DNA from: an uncultured Aquimonas sp.
Lineage (GTDB): Bacteria; Pseudomonadota; Gammaproteobacteria; Xanthomonadales; Xanthomonadaceae
Assembly: GCF_937888285.1 (NCBI RefSeq)
Contig: NZ_CALART010000089.1
Span: 33,522-97,521 of the forward strand
Length of the DNA: 64,000 bases
Reading direction: 5' to 3'
Position 1 is the first letter of the stretch. Each line of letters starts with the position of its first letter. Positions 28,573 to 37,720 of the stretch are shown one piece after another. The notes below the pieces were generated by a model. The model was not told where the DNA came from. It saw only the letters and a program-made list of their open reading frames with translations, and searched no databases. Position numbers and translations under genes: made by a program.

Positions 28573-30344
28573 TGCGCGACCCCCGCATCGGGCGTGGGCT
28601 CGATCGCGCCTTCTGCCTCCAGCGGCAGCTCGCCCGGCAGCAGCGCCGGCGCCTGGATCGGCGTCGACACGTACCACTGCTGGATGTCGTCCGGCGGCAC
28701 GTCGAGGATGCGCAGGGCATCGGCCATCACCCGGCCGAACACCGGTGCGGCGACCAGGCCGCCGAAGTGCTGCTGGGGGTCGGGATCGTTGATCACCACC
28801 ACCATCGACAGGCGCGGATTCGAGGCCGGCACCAGGCCGGCGAACATGCTGATGTAGCGCTTCTCGTAGCCGCCGGGCACCGAGCGCCGCGAGGTGCCGG
28901 TCTTGCCGGCGACGCGGTAGCCGGACACGCGGGCGCGGGTCGCGCTGCCCTCCGGCCCGGTGACGGTCTCCAGCATGTCCATCAGCGTCCGCGCCAGCTG
29001 CGGATCGATCACCGAACGGCCCTCGCCGGCACCGCCGCGCACGAAGGTCGGCGGCATCCACACGCCACCGTTGCCGATCGCCGCATAGGCCTGGGCGATC
29101 TGCAGGGCATTGGTGGACAGCCCATAGCCGTACGAGATCGTGGCCTTCTCCAGCACGCCCCAGCGGCGCGGTTCCATCAGCACGCCGGCCTGCTCGCCGG
29201 GGAAGCCGGCGCCGGTCAGCTCGCCGAAGCCGAAGCGGCGCAGCAGGTCGTGGAAATGCTCGTTGGGCATGTCCAGGGCCAGCTTGACCGCAGCGATGTT
29301 GGAGGACTTGGTCAGCAGTCGGGTCGGGCTGACCGTGCCGAAGTTGCGGATGTCGCGGATGGTGTGGCGGGCCAGCGGCATGTAGCCGGGGCTGGTCTCG
29401 ATCAGGGTGTCGGGCTTCCAGCGCCCGGTTTCGAGCGCCGCGGCCACGGTGAACACCTTGATCACCGAGCCCGGCTCGAACACGTCGGTCAGCGCGCGGT
29501 TGCGCCGCGAGGACGGGTCCGCTCCCTCGCGGGTATTCGGGTTGTAGGTCGGCAGGTTGACCATCGCCAGCACTTCGCCGGTCGGCACGTCGGTGATCAC
29601 CACCGTGCCCGAGGCCGCCTGGTTTTCCTCCAGCGCCCGCCGCAGCTCGCGGTAGGCGACGTGCTGCAGGCGCCGGTCGATCGAAAGCGCGAGGTCACGA
29701 CCCGGCTCGGCGGCGGCCAGCAGGTCGACGTCGATCGGCCGACCGCGGCGGTCGCGCACCACCCGCTTGCTGCCGGGGGTGCCGCTCAGCCAGTCGTTGA
29801 AAGCGAGCTCCAGTCCCTCCTGGCCAACGTCGTCGATATTGGTGAAGCCCAGCACATGGGCCGCGATCTCGCCCATCGGATAGAAGCGGCGGAACTCGCG
29901 GCGGTTGTGCACGCCAGGGATCTCCAGCGCCATCACCAGGTCGGCATCGTCCGGGTTCATCTGCCGCCGCAGGAACAGGAATTCGCGGTCGGCGCGCTCC
30001 GCGACCCGCTGCTGCAGCGTGGCGGCGTCGATACCGAGGGCAGCCGCCAGCTCGGGGATGCGCTGCGGGTGCAGCGACAGCTCCTTGGGGTTCGCCCACA
30101 GCGAAGCGACCGGCGTCGACACCGCCAGCGGCTCGCCGTTGCGGTCGGTGATCATCCCGCGCGAGGTCGGCACCGGCAGCTCGCGCAGGTGGTACTGCTC
30201 GCCCTTCTGCTGGTAGAACTCGGCGCGCAGCAGCTGCATGTCGGCCGCGCGCGCAACCAGCAGCACGCCGCAGCAGGCCAGGCCCGCCGCCAGCAGGTTC
30301 AGGCGCATGCGCAGGTTCGGTGCGGGCCGGCGCGACTTGCTCAC
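28569..30344 (-). CDS. ftsI: Septal transpeptidase FtsI (PBP3)
   Basis: A 591-residue class B penicillin-binding protein that cross-links septal peptidoglycan. It has one N-terminal transmembrane segment (about residues 15-35), a pedestal domain beginning after LPVPTSRGMITDRNG, and a transpeptidase domain with the active-site serine in EPGSVIKVFT (SxxK), SSN in TKSSNIAAV, and KTG in AGKTGTSRRS. The start is GTG (30342-30344), coupled to the ftsL stop through a GTGA overlap. Confidence 0.96.
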   Translation of the reverse strand: MSKSRRPAPNLRMRLNLLAAGLACCGVLLVARAADMQLLRAEFYQQKGEQYHLRELPVPTSRGMITDRNGEPLAVSTPVASLWANPKELSLHPQRIPELAAALGIDAATLQQRVAERADREFLFLRRQMNPDDADLVMALEIPGVHNRREFRRFYPMGEIAAHVLGFTNIDDVGQEGLELAFNDWLSGTPGSKRVVRDRRGRPIDVDLLAAAEPGRDLALSIDRRLQHVAYRELRRALEENQAASGTVVITDVPTGEVLAMVNLPTYNPNTREGADPSSRRNRALTDVFEPGSVIKVFTVAAALETGRWKPDTLIETSPGYMPLARHTIRDIRNFGTVSPTRLLTKSSNIAAVKLALDMPNEHFHDLLRRFGFGELTGAGFPGEQAGVLMEPRRWGVLEKATISYGYGLSTNALQIAQAYAAIGNGGVWMPPTFVRGGAGEGRSVIDPQLARTLMDMLETVTGPEGSATRARVSGYRVAGKTGTSRRSVPGGYEKRYISMFAGLVPASNPRLSMVVVINDPDPQQHFGGLVAAPVFGRVMADALRILDVPPDDIQQWYVSTPIQAPALLPGELPLEAEGAIEPTPDAGVAQ

Positions 30345-30610
30345 TGGCGCACCACCTGGATCTCCACCGGCTCGGGCGAGCGCATGCCGAGCTGCTCGCG
30401 GGCCACGCGCTCGATGCGGAAGGTCTCGCCCCAGGTTGCCTGCTCCAGCTGCAGGCGGCCGAACTCGATGTTCAGCTCGTCGCGCTGGGCCTCCAGCCGG
30501 GTCAGCTCGGCGAACAGCAGGCGATGCTCGTGGCGCGACTCCACCAGGGCGATGCCGCTCAGCACGATGCCCACCACCAGCGGCAGCCCGATCAGCACGC
30601 GCAGGTTCAT
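30341..30610 (-). CDS. ftsL: Cell division protein FtsL
   Basis: An 89-residue bitopic divisome protein: one transmembrane segment (LRVLIGLPLVVGIVLSGIAL) followed by a short periplasmic coiled coil (SRHEHRLLFAELTRLEAQRD). It forms the FtsQLB complex that activates FtsWI. Sequence conservation is low in this family; size, topology and position between rsmH and ftsI decide the call. It overlaps both neighbours by 4 nt. Confidence 0.9.
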   Translation of the reverse strand: MNLRVLIGLPLVVGIVLSGIALVESRHEHRLLFAELTRLEAQRDELNIEFGRLQLEQATWGETFRIERVAREQLGMRSPEPVEIQVVRQ

Positions 30611-31539
30611 GCGAGCTTCTCCGCCACGCGCAGCACCGCGCTGCGGGCGCGCGGGTTGCTCGCGAGTTCGTCGGCCTCGGCGCGGAGGGCGCCACCGATC
30701 AGGGCGAGCGTCGGCTTGAACTCGGCGGCCACCGGCAGGCGCCGATTGCCGGGCGCCGGCTTGGCCAGTGCATGCATGAACTGCTTGACCTGGCGGTCCT
30801 CCAGCGAGTGGAAGCTGATAACGGCAAGCCGCCCCCCCGGTTTCAGCCGGGAAAGGGCGGCCGCCAGCCCTGTAACCAGATCGTCCAGCTCGCGGTTCAG
30901 ATAGATCCGCAAGGCCTGGAACGTACGTGTGGCGGGGTGCTTGCCGGGCTCGCCGCGACCGATGCAGGCACGCACCAGGTCGGCCAGCTCGGCGGTCCGG
31001 GTCAGCAGGGCTTCGGGCCGGCGCGCGACGATGGCCCGCGCAATGCGCCGGCTCATCCGCTCTTCGCCGTAGGCCCACAGCACATCCGCGATCTCCGTCT
31101 CGGTGGCCCGCGCCAGAAACTCCGCCGCGCTTTCACCGGAGTCCGGATCCATGCGCATGTCGAGCGGCCCGTCCTGCATGAAGCTGAAGCCGCGCTCGGC
31201 CTGGTCCAGCTGGGGCGAGGACACCCCGAGGTCCAGCAGCACGCCATCCAGCCCACCGGCCGTGGCCTCCCACTCCGCCAGACCCGCGAAGCTGCCGCGC
31301 CGGATCGCCACCCGCGGATCGCCCGCGAACTCGGCTTCGGCGCAGGCGATCGCCTGCGGGTCCTTGTCCATCAACAGCAGTCGGCCGGCCGGCCCCAGCT
31401 GGGCCAGCACCCCGCGCGCGTGTCCGCCGCGGCCGAAGGTGCCGTCCAGATAGGTGCCGTCCTTGACCACCCGCAGACCTTCCATGACCTGCGCATACAG
31501 CACCGGGATGTGGTCGGCCGGCGGCGCATCGTTGCGCAT
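30607..31539 (-). CDS. rsmH: 16S rRNA (cytosine-1402 N4)-methyltransferase RsmH
   Basis: A 310-residue SAM-dependent enzyme (formerly MraW) that methylates C1402 of 16S rRNA. It begins HIPVLYAQVMEGL after a few residues. The SAM site is DGTFGRGGHARG, with LLLMDKDPQAI and LLDLGVSSPQLDQAERGFSF, and the C-terminal RIYLNRELDDL and ISFHSLEDRQVKQFM. It is the second gene of the dcw cluster, 18 nt after mraZ, and overlaps ftsL by 4 nt. Confidence 0.96.
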   Translation of the reverse strand: MRNDAPPADHIPVLYAQVMEGLRVVKDGTYLDGTFGRGGHARGVLAQLGPAGRLLLMDKDPQAIACAEAEFAGDPRVAIRRGSFAGLAEWEATAGGLDGVLLDLGVSSPQLDQAERGFSFMQDGPLDMRMDPDSGESAAEFLARATETEIADVLWAYGEERMSRRIARAIVARRPEALLTRTAELADLVRACIGRGEPGKHPATRTFQALRIYLNRELDDLVTGLAAALSRLKPGGRLAVISFHSLEDRQVKQFMHALAKPAPGNRRLPVAAEFKPTLALIGGALRAEADELASNPRARSAVLRVAEKLA

Positions 31540-31557
31540 CGCCCGAGTCCTCCCCGG

Positions 31558-32004
31558 CTACAGCGTGAGGTCGAGCATGGCGTCGCTGATCTCGTCTTCC
31601 CCGATGGTCTGACGGATCTGCGCGAGGTGCGCCTGCTCGCTCCAGAGTTCGAACTTGCCGCCCATGCCCAGCAGGACGGCCTTCTTCTCGATGCCGGCGG
31701 CGTTGCGATGGCTGGCCGGCAGCAGCAGGCGCCCGTTCGCATCGACGTCGACGAAGGTGGCCGCGCCCACCAGCTTCAGCTGCAGGGCGCGATGCACCTT
31801 CTTGGCATTCGGCAGGGCGTTGACCTGGTCGCGCACCTGCTCCCAGGCCGCGACCGGATACAGCCACAGGCAGCCCTGCTCATAGGGGTTGTAGGTGACG
31901 ACCAGGCGGTTCGCACACTCGCGCACGACGAGCTCGCGGTAAGCGGTGGGCACCGCCAGCCGGCCCTTGTCGTCGATCGTGATAGCGGTCTCGCCCTGAA
32001 ACAT
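31558..32004 (-). CDS. mraZ: Transcriptional regulator MraZ
   Basis: A 148-residue DNA-binding protein with two SpoVT/AbrB-like halves: residues 1-50 (ITIDDKGRLAVPTAYRE) and about 75-125 (VDVDANGRLLLPASHRN). In E. coli MraZ represses its own dcw operon by binding TGGGN repeats spaced 10 bp apart; two such repeats lie just upstream of this start codon. It is the first gene of the dcw cluster. Confidence 0.96.
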   Translation of the reverse strand: MFQGETAITIDDKGRLAVPTAYRELVVRECANRLVVTYNPYEQGCLWLYPVAAWEQVRDQVNALPNAKKVHRALQLKLVGAATFVDVDANGRLLLPASHRNAAGIEKKAVLLGMGGKFELWSEQAHLAQIRQTIGEDEISDAMLDLTL

Positions 32005-32005
32005 T

Positions 32006-32020
32006 CCCCACCGAACCCCA
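32006..32020 (-). promoter_or_regulatory. MraZ-box-like direct repeats
   Basis: On the minus strand TGGGG occurs twice with exactly 10-bp period directly before the mraZ start (TGGGGTTCGGTGGGG), matching the known MraZ operator pattern. A third TGGG lies 30 bp upstream at 32046-32050, on the same helical face. This implies autoregulation of the dcw operon. Confidence 0.65.
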
Positions 32021-32049
32021 CAAAAAGCCCGTTTTTTCTACGGTTGCCC

Positions 32050-32078
32050 ACACTAAGCGCGGGGTTTGGGGGTGTCAA
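32050..32078 (-). promoter_or_regulatory. Sigma-70 promoter of the dcw operon (Pmra)
   Basis: On the minus strand a perfect -35 TTGACA (32073-32078), a 17-nt spacer and a -10 TAGTGT (32050-32055). It predicts a leader of roughly 38 nt to the mraZ start, containing the MraZ boxes. Confidence 0.7.
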
Positions 32079-32198
32079 GAAAATTCCGGAGCGAAAACGC
32101 GGCTAAACCCCTGTCTGCATTGGGGTTTTCTGAACGGGTTCTGACGATTCGCGGGCAAACGCACCGGGAAACATGCGCTTGCCTGCGCAAACTCGAAA

Positions 32199-33206
32199 CT
32201 ACTTTAAGTTCGAGCCCGCTTTGGCGGCCCCTGACGTGACCGGATTGGCAGACAGCAGCGCCCGCAGTTCCGCGCTGATCCGCGCGGTTTCGCGCAGCGG
32301 CAGAACATCCCAGGCCTGGTAGTCCAGCTTGAGCGGTCGCACCCGGCCGCGTTCGAGCAGATCGCGGTACAGCGCGCCCAGCTTGCCGCGCACCGGCTTG
32401 AGCGCCGGCACCAGCACCGGCACCGCGGTGGCGCAGGCCTCGGACAGCATATTGGCCGAGTCCGGGGTGACCACGATGCGCTCGGCCCAGGCCAGCAGGC
32501 CGCCATAGGGGTTGGGGCCATCGGCCTCGCCGTGCCACTGCAGGCCGGGCAGATCGCCCAGATCCTTGCGTGCGGCCTCGCGCAGCCAGGCCGGCGTGCG
32601 CCGCGAGCTGCTGACCAGCAGGCTGCCGCCATCGCGGGCCTGCCAGTGATGCAGGATCGTGCACAGCCGCAGCCACAGTCCGCGGTCCAGATCGAAGGAG
32701 GAATGCGGGCCACCCAGCAGCACGACCGTGCGCGGCGAGGGCAGCCGCGACAGCTCGGCATGCGCGATCCGCGCCCGCGCCAGCGTCGGCCCGTCGACAC
32801 CGTGCAGGCCACCGGTGAAGCCCAGGACGTTCGGCCCCTCCAGCCCGTCATGCGTTGGCGCCAGCACCGCGTCCCAGTGCCGCGGGTCGATCCGCGGATC
32901 GAGGATCTGCACGGCCTTGCAGCCGGACACATGGCGCTTCAGCCAGCGCGTCGCCAGCGCGCCCTGGCGGCCACAGCCGATCGCCAGCCGCGGCGGCGCC
33001 TCGCGCAGCGCCTGCTCGAAGCCCGCGGCGAACACATCGCCGCGTGTCGGCAGCCAGCGCGGCGCCAGCCAGCGCCAGGGCGCGCGGGTCTGCAGCGTCC
33101 ACTCATACGGCTCGATGCCCAGGGACTCGGCCAGCGCCAGCGCGGGCTTGCGGTTGCCGGTGGCGCCATCGGTCAGGACCCAGGCCGGAGCCAGCGTCGG
33201 ATGCAT
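32199..33206 (-). CDS. Mitochondrial fission ELM1 family protein (DUF1022)
   Basis: A 335-residue protein of the ELM1 family, which has a GT-B-like fold related to nucleotide-sugar glycosyltransferases. Visible family features are the N-terminal WVLTDGATGNRKPALALAE, AIGCGRQGA, QILDPRIDP, VVLLGGPHSSF, and the C-terminal VTPDSANMLSEA with PVLVPALKPVRGKL. Bacterial members are usually near LPS or wall genes; their substrate is unknown. It ends 194 bp from mraZ on the same strand. Confidence 0.85.
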   Translation of the reverse strand: MHPTLAPAWVLTDGATGNRKPALALAESLGIEPYEWTLQTRAPWRWLAPRWLPTRGDVFAAGFEQALREAPPRLAIGCGRQGALATRWLKRHVSGCKAVQILDPRIDPRHWDAVLAPTHDGLEGPNVLGFTGGLHGVDGPTLARARIAHAELSRLPSPRTVVLLGGPHSSFDLDRGLWLRLCTILHHWQARDGGSLLVSSSRRTPAWLREAARKDLGDLPGLQWHGEADGPNPYGGLLAWAERIVVTPDSANMLSEACATAVPVLVPALKPVRGKLGALYRDLLERGRVRPLKLDYQAWDVLPLRETARISAELRALLSANPVTSGAAKAGSNLK

Positions 33207-33386
33207 GCGGTGGGCCCCGGCTCTGCAACGCAGCGTTGCGTCGGGCCCGGATTATTCCACGGCAGCGATGTCCCTAGACTTCGCAGCGTGCTCACAGGGC
33301 CCTGACCCCGGCCGCCCTAGCCTTTACGATCGTGAAAACGCGGCGATGGCCGCGCGACTTCCCCACATCGCTTCCGGAGTCCCCGC

Positions 33387-33974
33387 ATGACCGCGATCGA
33401 CAGCACCGCCCTCGACCAGCTCTTCCTCAAGGCCCGCACCCACAACGCCTGGCAGGACCGCGCCATCGAGCCCGCCCTGCTGCAGCAGCTCTACGATCTG
33501 GTGAAGATGGCCCCGACCAGCGCCAACTGCTCGCCGGCGCGCTTCGTGTTCGTGCAGTCGAAGGCAGCCAAGGAAAAGCTCAAGCCGGCGCTGTCGGCGG
33601 GCAATCTTGAGAAGACGATGGCGGCACCGGTCACCGTCATCGTCGCCAACGACCCGAAGTTCTACGACAAGCTGCCCTACCTGTTTCCGCACACCGACGC
33701 GCGCAGCTGGTTCACCGGCAGCGCCCAGGTCGCCGAGACCACCGCCTTCCGCAACGGCACGCTGCAGGTCGCCTACCTGATCCTCGCCGCGCGCGCGCTC
33801 GGCCTGGACACCGGCCCGATGTCCGGCTTCGACAACGCGCTGGTCGATTCCACCTTCTTCAAGGACACCGGCTGGCGCAGCAATGTGCTGGTCAACTTGG
33901 GCTATGGCGACGCCGACAAGCTGTTCCCGCGCAGCCCGCGCCTGCCCTTCGACGAAGCCTGCCAGGTGCTGTAA
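33387..33974 (+). CDS. RutE-like nitroreductase family protein (malonic semialdehyde reductase-like)
   Basis: A 195-residue FMN-dependent nitroreductase-family protein. NAWQDRAIEPALLQQLYDLVKMA, PTSANCSPARFVFV and ARALGLDTGPMSGFDNALVD match the RutE/HadB subgroup, whose best-known member reduces malonic semialdehyde from uracil breakdown. No other rut gene is present, so the physiological substrate is open. It is transcribed divergently from the ELM1 gene. Confidence 0.85.
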   Translation: MTAIDSTALDQLFLKARTHNAWQDRAIEPALLQQLYDLVKMAPTSANCSPARFVFVQSKAAKEKLKPALSAGNLEKTMAAPVTVIVANDPKFYDKLPYLFPHTDARSWFTGSAQVAETTAFRNGTLQVAYLILAARALGLDTGPMSGFDNALVDSTFFKDTGWRSNVLVNLGYGDADKLFPRSPRLPFDEACQVL

Positions 33975-34061
33975 GCGCTCTCCCCTCCCCGCCCCATCGC
34001 GTCGCTTCGCGGCGCTTCGCCCACCGGCGCGCCCGCGCCTTCTCCACGAGGAACACCGCCC

Positions 34062-34643
34062 ATGCTGAAGCCCATCGCCGCCGCCCTGCTTGCCGCCAGC
34101 TTCGCCGCCCCCGCCTTCGCCGCCCCGCAGCCGGTCGAGATCGATCTCTCGCACACCCGCGTGTGGTTCTACGTCAACCACCTCGGCTTCTCCGACATGT
34201 ACGGCGACTTCACCAAGTTCGACATCGACCTCAAGGTCGACCCGGAGAACCTCGCCAACTCGACCGTCAGCGCCAGCATCGACACCAGCACCGTCGACAT
34301 GCGCCACGAGGGCCTGAACAAGCACCTCAAGAACCAGGACTTCTTCAACGTTGAGCAGCACCCGGCGATGAGCTTTGAGACCACCGGCGTGACCCAGAAC
34401 GGTGAAGGCAAGCTGGCCGTGGCCGGCAACCTGACCCTGCTCGGCGTGACCAAGCCGGTGACCCTGGACGTGACCGTCAACAAGATCGGCGAGCACCCGA
34501 TGCGCAAGGTACCGTGGGTGGGCTTCAACGCCACCGCCACCATCAAGCGCTCGGACTTCGGCATGAACTACGGCGTGCCGGCCGTGGGCGACGACATCAA
34601 GATCTCGATCGGTCTTGAGGGTGCGCTCAAAGCGGCCGAGTAA
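34062..34643 (+). CDS. YceI family periplasmic protein
   Basis: A 193-residue secreted protein with signal peptide MLKPIAAALLAASFAAPAFA. The lipocalin-like YceI fold binds isoprenoid-type lipids; hallmarks are SHTRVWFYVNHLGFSDMYGDF, SASIDTSTVDM, HLKNQDFFNVEQHP and LTLLGVTKPVTLDV. The exact ligand and role are unknown for most members. It lies 87 bp after the nitroreductase gene and is followed by a terminator. Confidence 0.92.
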   Translation: MLKPIAAALLAASFAAPAFAAPQPVEIDLSHTRVWFYVNHLGFSDMYGDFTKFDIDLKVDPENLANSTVSASIDTSTVDMRHEGLNKHLKNQDFFNVEQHPAMSFETTGVTQNGEGKLAVAGNLTLLGVTKPVTLDVTVNKIGEHPMRKVPWVGFNATATIKRSDFGMNYGVPAVGDDIKISIGLEGALKAAE

Positions 34644-34668
34644 GCGCTTCGGCATTGCAGTCTCGACG

Positions 34669-34694
34669 GAAGGGCGGCCCTGGGGCCGCCCTTC
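34669..34694 (+). terminator. Terminator of the yceI gene
   Basis: An 11-bp GC-rich stem (34669-34679 with 34684-34694) with a 4-nt loop, 25 bp past the stop codon, followed by TTCGTTTG. Confidence 0.65.
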
Positions 34695-34829
34695 TTCGTT
34701 TGCGCGCCATCAAGGCAACGCGGCTTCAACGCGCGCTTAGTCCGTCGCGGAGCAAGCCGCGCCATATGCCGGCGTAGTCGCAACGCCTCGCTTAGCTTCG
34801 AGGGCCCTTCGCCCACGGACGCCGCCCGC

Positions 34830-36122
<1,293 letters not shown>

Positions 36123-36382
36123 GGCGGACTGCTTAAGGCCACCAGGCTGCAAGTGCAGCGCGTCGGAGTGGCGAGCAAGCGAGGCTGAAACGAGAGAGGA
36201 GCTAAGCAGAACACAAAGCAACCGCTCGTCCTGCCGACTACCGGCCTCAAGCGGCCGTTGTCCAGCAACTACTCTTCGTGTATCCCCGATGTCCCGCGCC
36301 TCAATCGCCGCCAACTCTCACACCCGTCCGCGATTAGGACGGAAGTCATCGTGTACGATGGGGAGTCGCCCGGAACGACGCC

Positions 36383-37720
36383 ATGCCGACAAGACCGCAG
36401 CCAGCCCCCCCGCCCCGCGGATTTCGCCACGTAGCTCTACGTGGCCAAGTGCGTCCTGCCGGGGGAGCGTCTTTCGAGCACTGGGTCGGCAAGCGCTCGT
36501 CGGTCATGGCATCGACCAACGCCAGCGACCTGCCCTTCCAGCGCTGGCATCGCTTCAAGGAAGCGTTCGATCCGGAGTTGATTGCGCGTGCCGTTCGAGA
36601 GTCGCCCCGTCCGGTCCGGAGCCTAGCGGACCCCTTCGGTGGTTCGGGCACGAGCGCTCTGACGGCGCAGTTTCTGGGAGTGACGCCCTCGACAGTCGAG
36701 GTAAATCCGTTCCTCGCAGATCTGATCAAGGCCAAGGTCGCAACCTACTATGTGCCTGCTCTCATCTCCGCACTGACGCACGTGTGCAATGTGGCACATC
36801 GCTCGCGCAGCCGGGCCGGCACCATCATCGATTCCCTGCCCGCCACTTTCGTAGAGCCCGGCGTCAAGGGGCGCTGGTTGTTCGATCATGAAGTCGCGCT
36901 CGAAATTTTCCGCCTTCGGGGCGCCATCGCCCAGTTGGAAGATCCCTGCATCGCGCGCCTTTTCCGAGTCATCCTAGGCGGATTGATGACGAGCTTCAGT
37001 AACGCAACGGTGAGCGGCAAGGGACGCCGTTATCGAGTCAACTGGGAAAGCCGGCGAGTCGCTCCGCGCACTGTGCTCTCCGCGTTCTCTGAGGCTGCGG
37101 CCGCTGCGATCGGAGAGATCGACACGTTTGCCGATCGCCCTGTCCGCGAGGCGACCGTTCTCTGTGGCGACAGCCGCGCCGTGTTCGAGACGCTTAATCC
37201 TGTCGACCTGATCGTCTGCTCGCCGCCGTACCCCAATTCATTCGATTACACAGATGTCTACAACCTAGAACTGTGGATGCTTGGTTATCTGAGCTCGGCA
37301 CAGGACAATCGCGCGCTGCGCCTATCCACGCTGACCTCCCATGTACAGGTCTCACGCGACTTCGCCGCCGCGCCCGAGACGATCACGCTCAACAAAACGA
37401 TGAAGGCGTTGCACCGCAGCGCGCCCCAGCTTTGGGACCATCGCCTGCCGGCCATGGTCGGCGGTTACTTCGCCGACCTGCTAAAGCTCCTGCGTACTTC
37501 CACACGCTTGCTGCCGCGGGGAGGACAGGCGTGGTTCGTCGTCGGCGACAGCCAGTACGCGCAAGTGCACGTGCAAGTTTCGCGGATCCTAAAGGAACTC
37601 GCGCCTCTCGCAGGCTTTGGCGTCGAATACACAGCCCCGTTCCGTTCCATGCGCGTCTCACCCCAGCAGAGCGGCCGACTGAGTCTGAGCGAAGACCTCG
37701 TTGTGATGACGCGACGCTAG
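36383..37720 (+). CDS. DNA methyltransferase (adenine-N6 or cytosine-N4 type) in defence island
   Basis: A 445-residue SAM-dependent amino-methyltransferase. Motif I is DPFGGSGT (residues 83-90), followed by an acidic motif II residue in VEVNPF (E106); the catalytic motif IV is CSPPYPNSFDYTD (279-291). The order I then IV with nearly 200 residues between, which could hold the target-recognition part, is alpha-like. The N-terminal RWHRFKEAF (about 54-62) recalls methylases of phage-defence loci. The start at 36383 is the most upstream ATG with only a weak ribosome site (GGAA, 7 nt); ATG 36506 is the alternative. It converges on the nuclease-like gene, the two stops sharing CTAG. GC is visibly lower than in the housekeeping genes. 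Specificity is unknown. Confidence 0.8.
   Translation: MPTRPQPAPPPRGFRHVALRGQVRPAGGASFEHWVGKRSSVMASTNASDLPFQRWHRFKEAFDPELIARAVRESPRPVRSLADPFGGSGTSALTAQFLGVTPSTVEVNPFLADLIKAKVATYYVPALISALTHVCNVAHRSRSRAGTIIDSLPATFVEPGVKGRWLFDHEVALEIFRLRGAIAQLEDPCIARLFRVILGGLMTSFSNATVSGKGRRYRVNWESRRVAPRTVLSAFSEAAAAAIGEIDTFADRPVREATVLCGDSRAVFETLNPVDLIVCSPPYPNSFDYTDVYNLELWMLGYLSSAQDNRALRLSTLTSHVQVSRDFAAAPETITLNKTMKALHRSAPQLWDHRLPAMVGGYFADLLKLLRTSTRLLPRGGQAWFVVGDSQYAQVHVQVSRILKELAPLAGFGVEYTAPFRSMRVSPQQSGRLSLSEDLVVMTRR

Noticed and set aside
25712..28720. A single 1002-codon minus-strand frame covering murF and part of murE
   Set aside because: Only the part after 27097 is MurF; the rest is an out-of-frame reading of murE.
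34695..34829. SAM riboswitch upstream of metY
   Set aside because: No SAM-I, SAM-II or SAH core could be traced by eye; the region is short and has only ordinary GC stems.
36123..36382. Attachment site or tRNA gene at the left edge of the defence island
   Set aside because: No tRNA cloverleaf and no direct repeat matching the right side of the island was found by eye.
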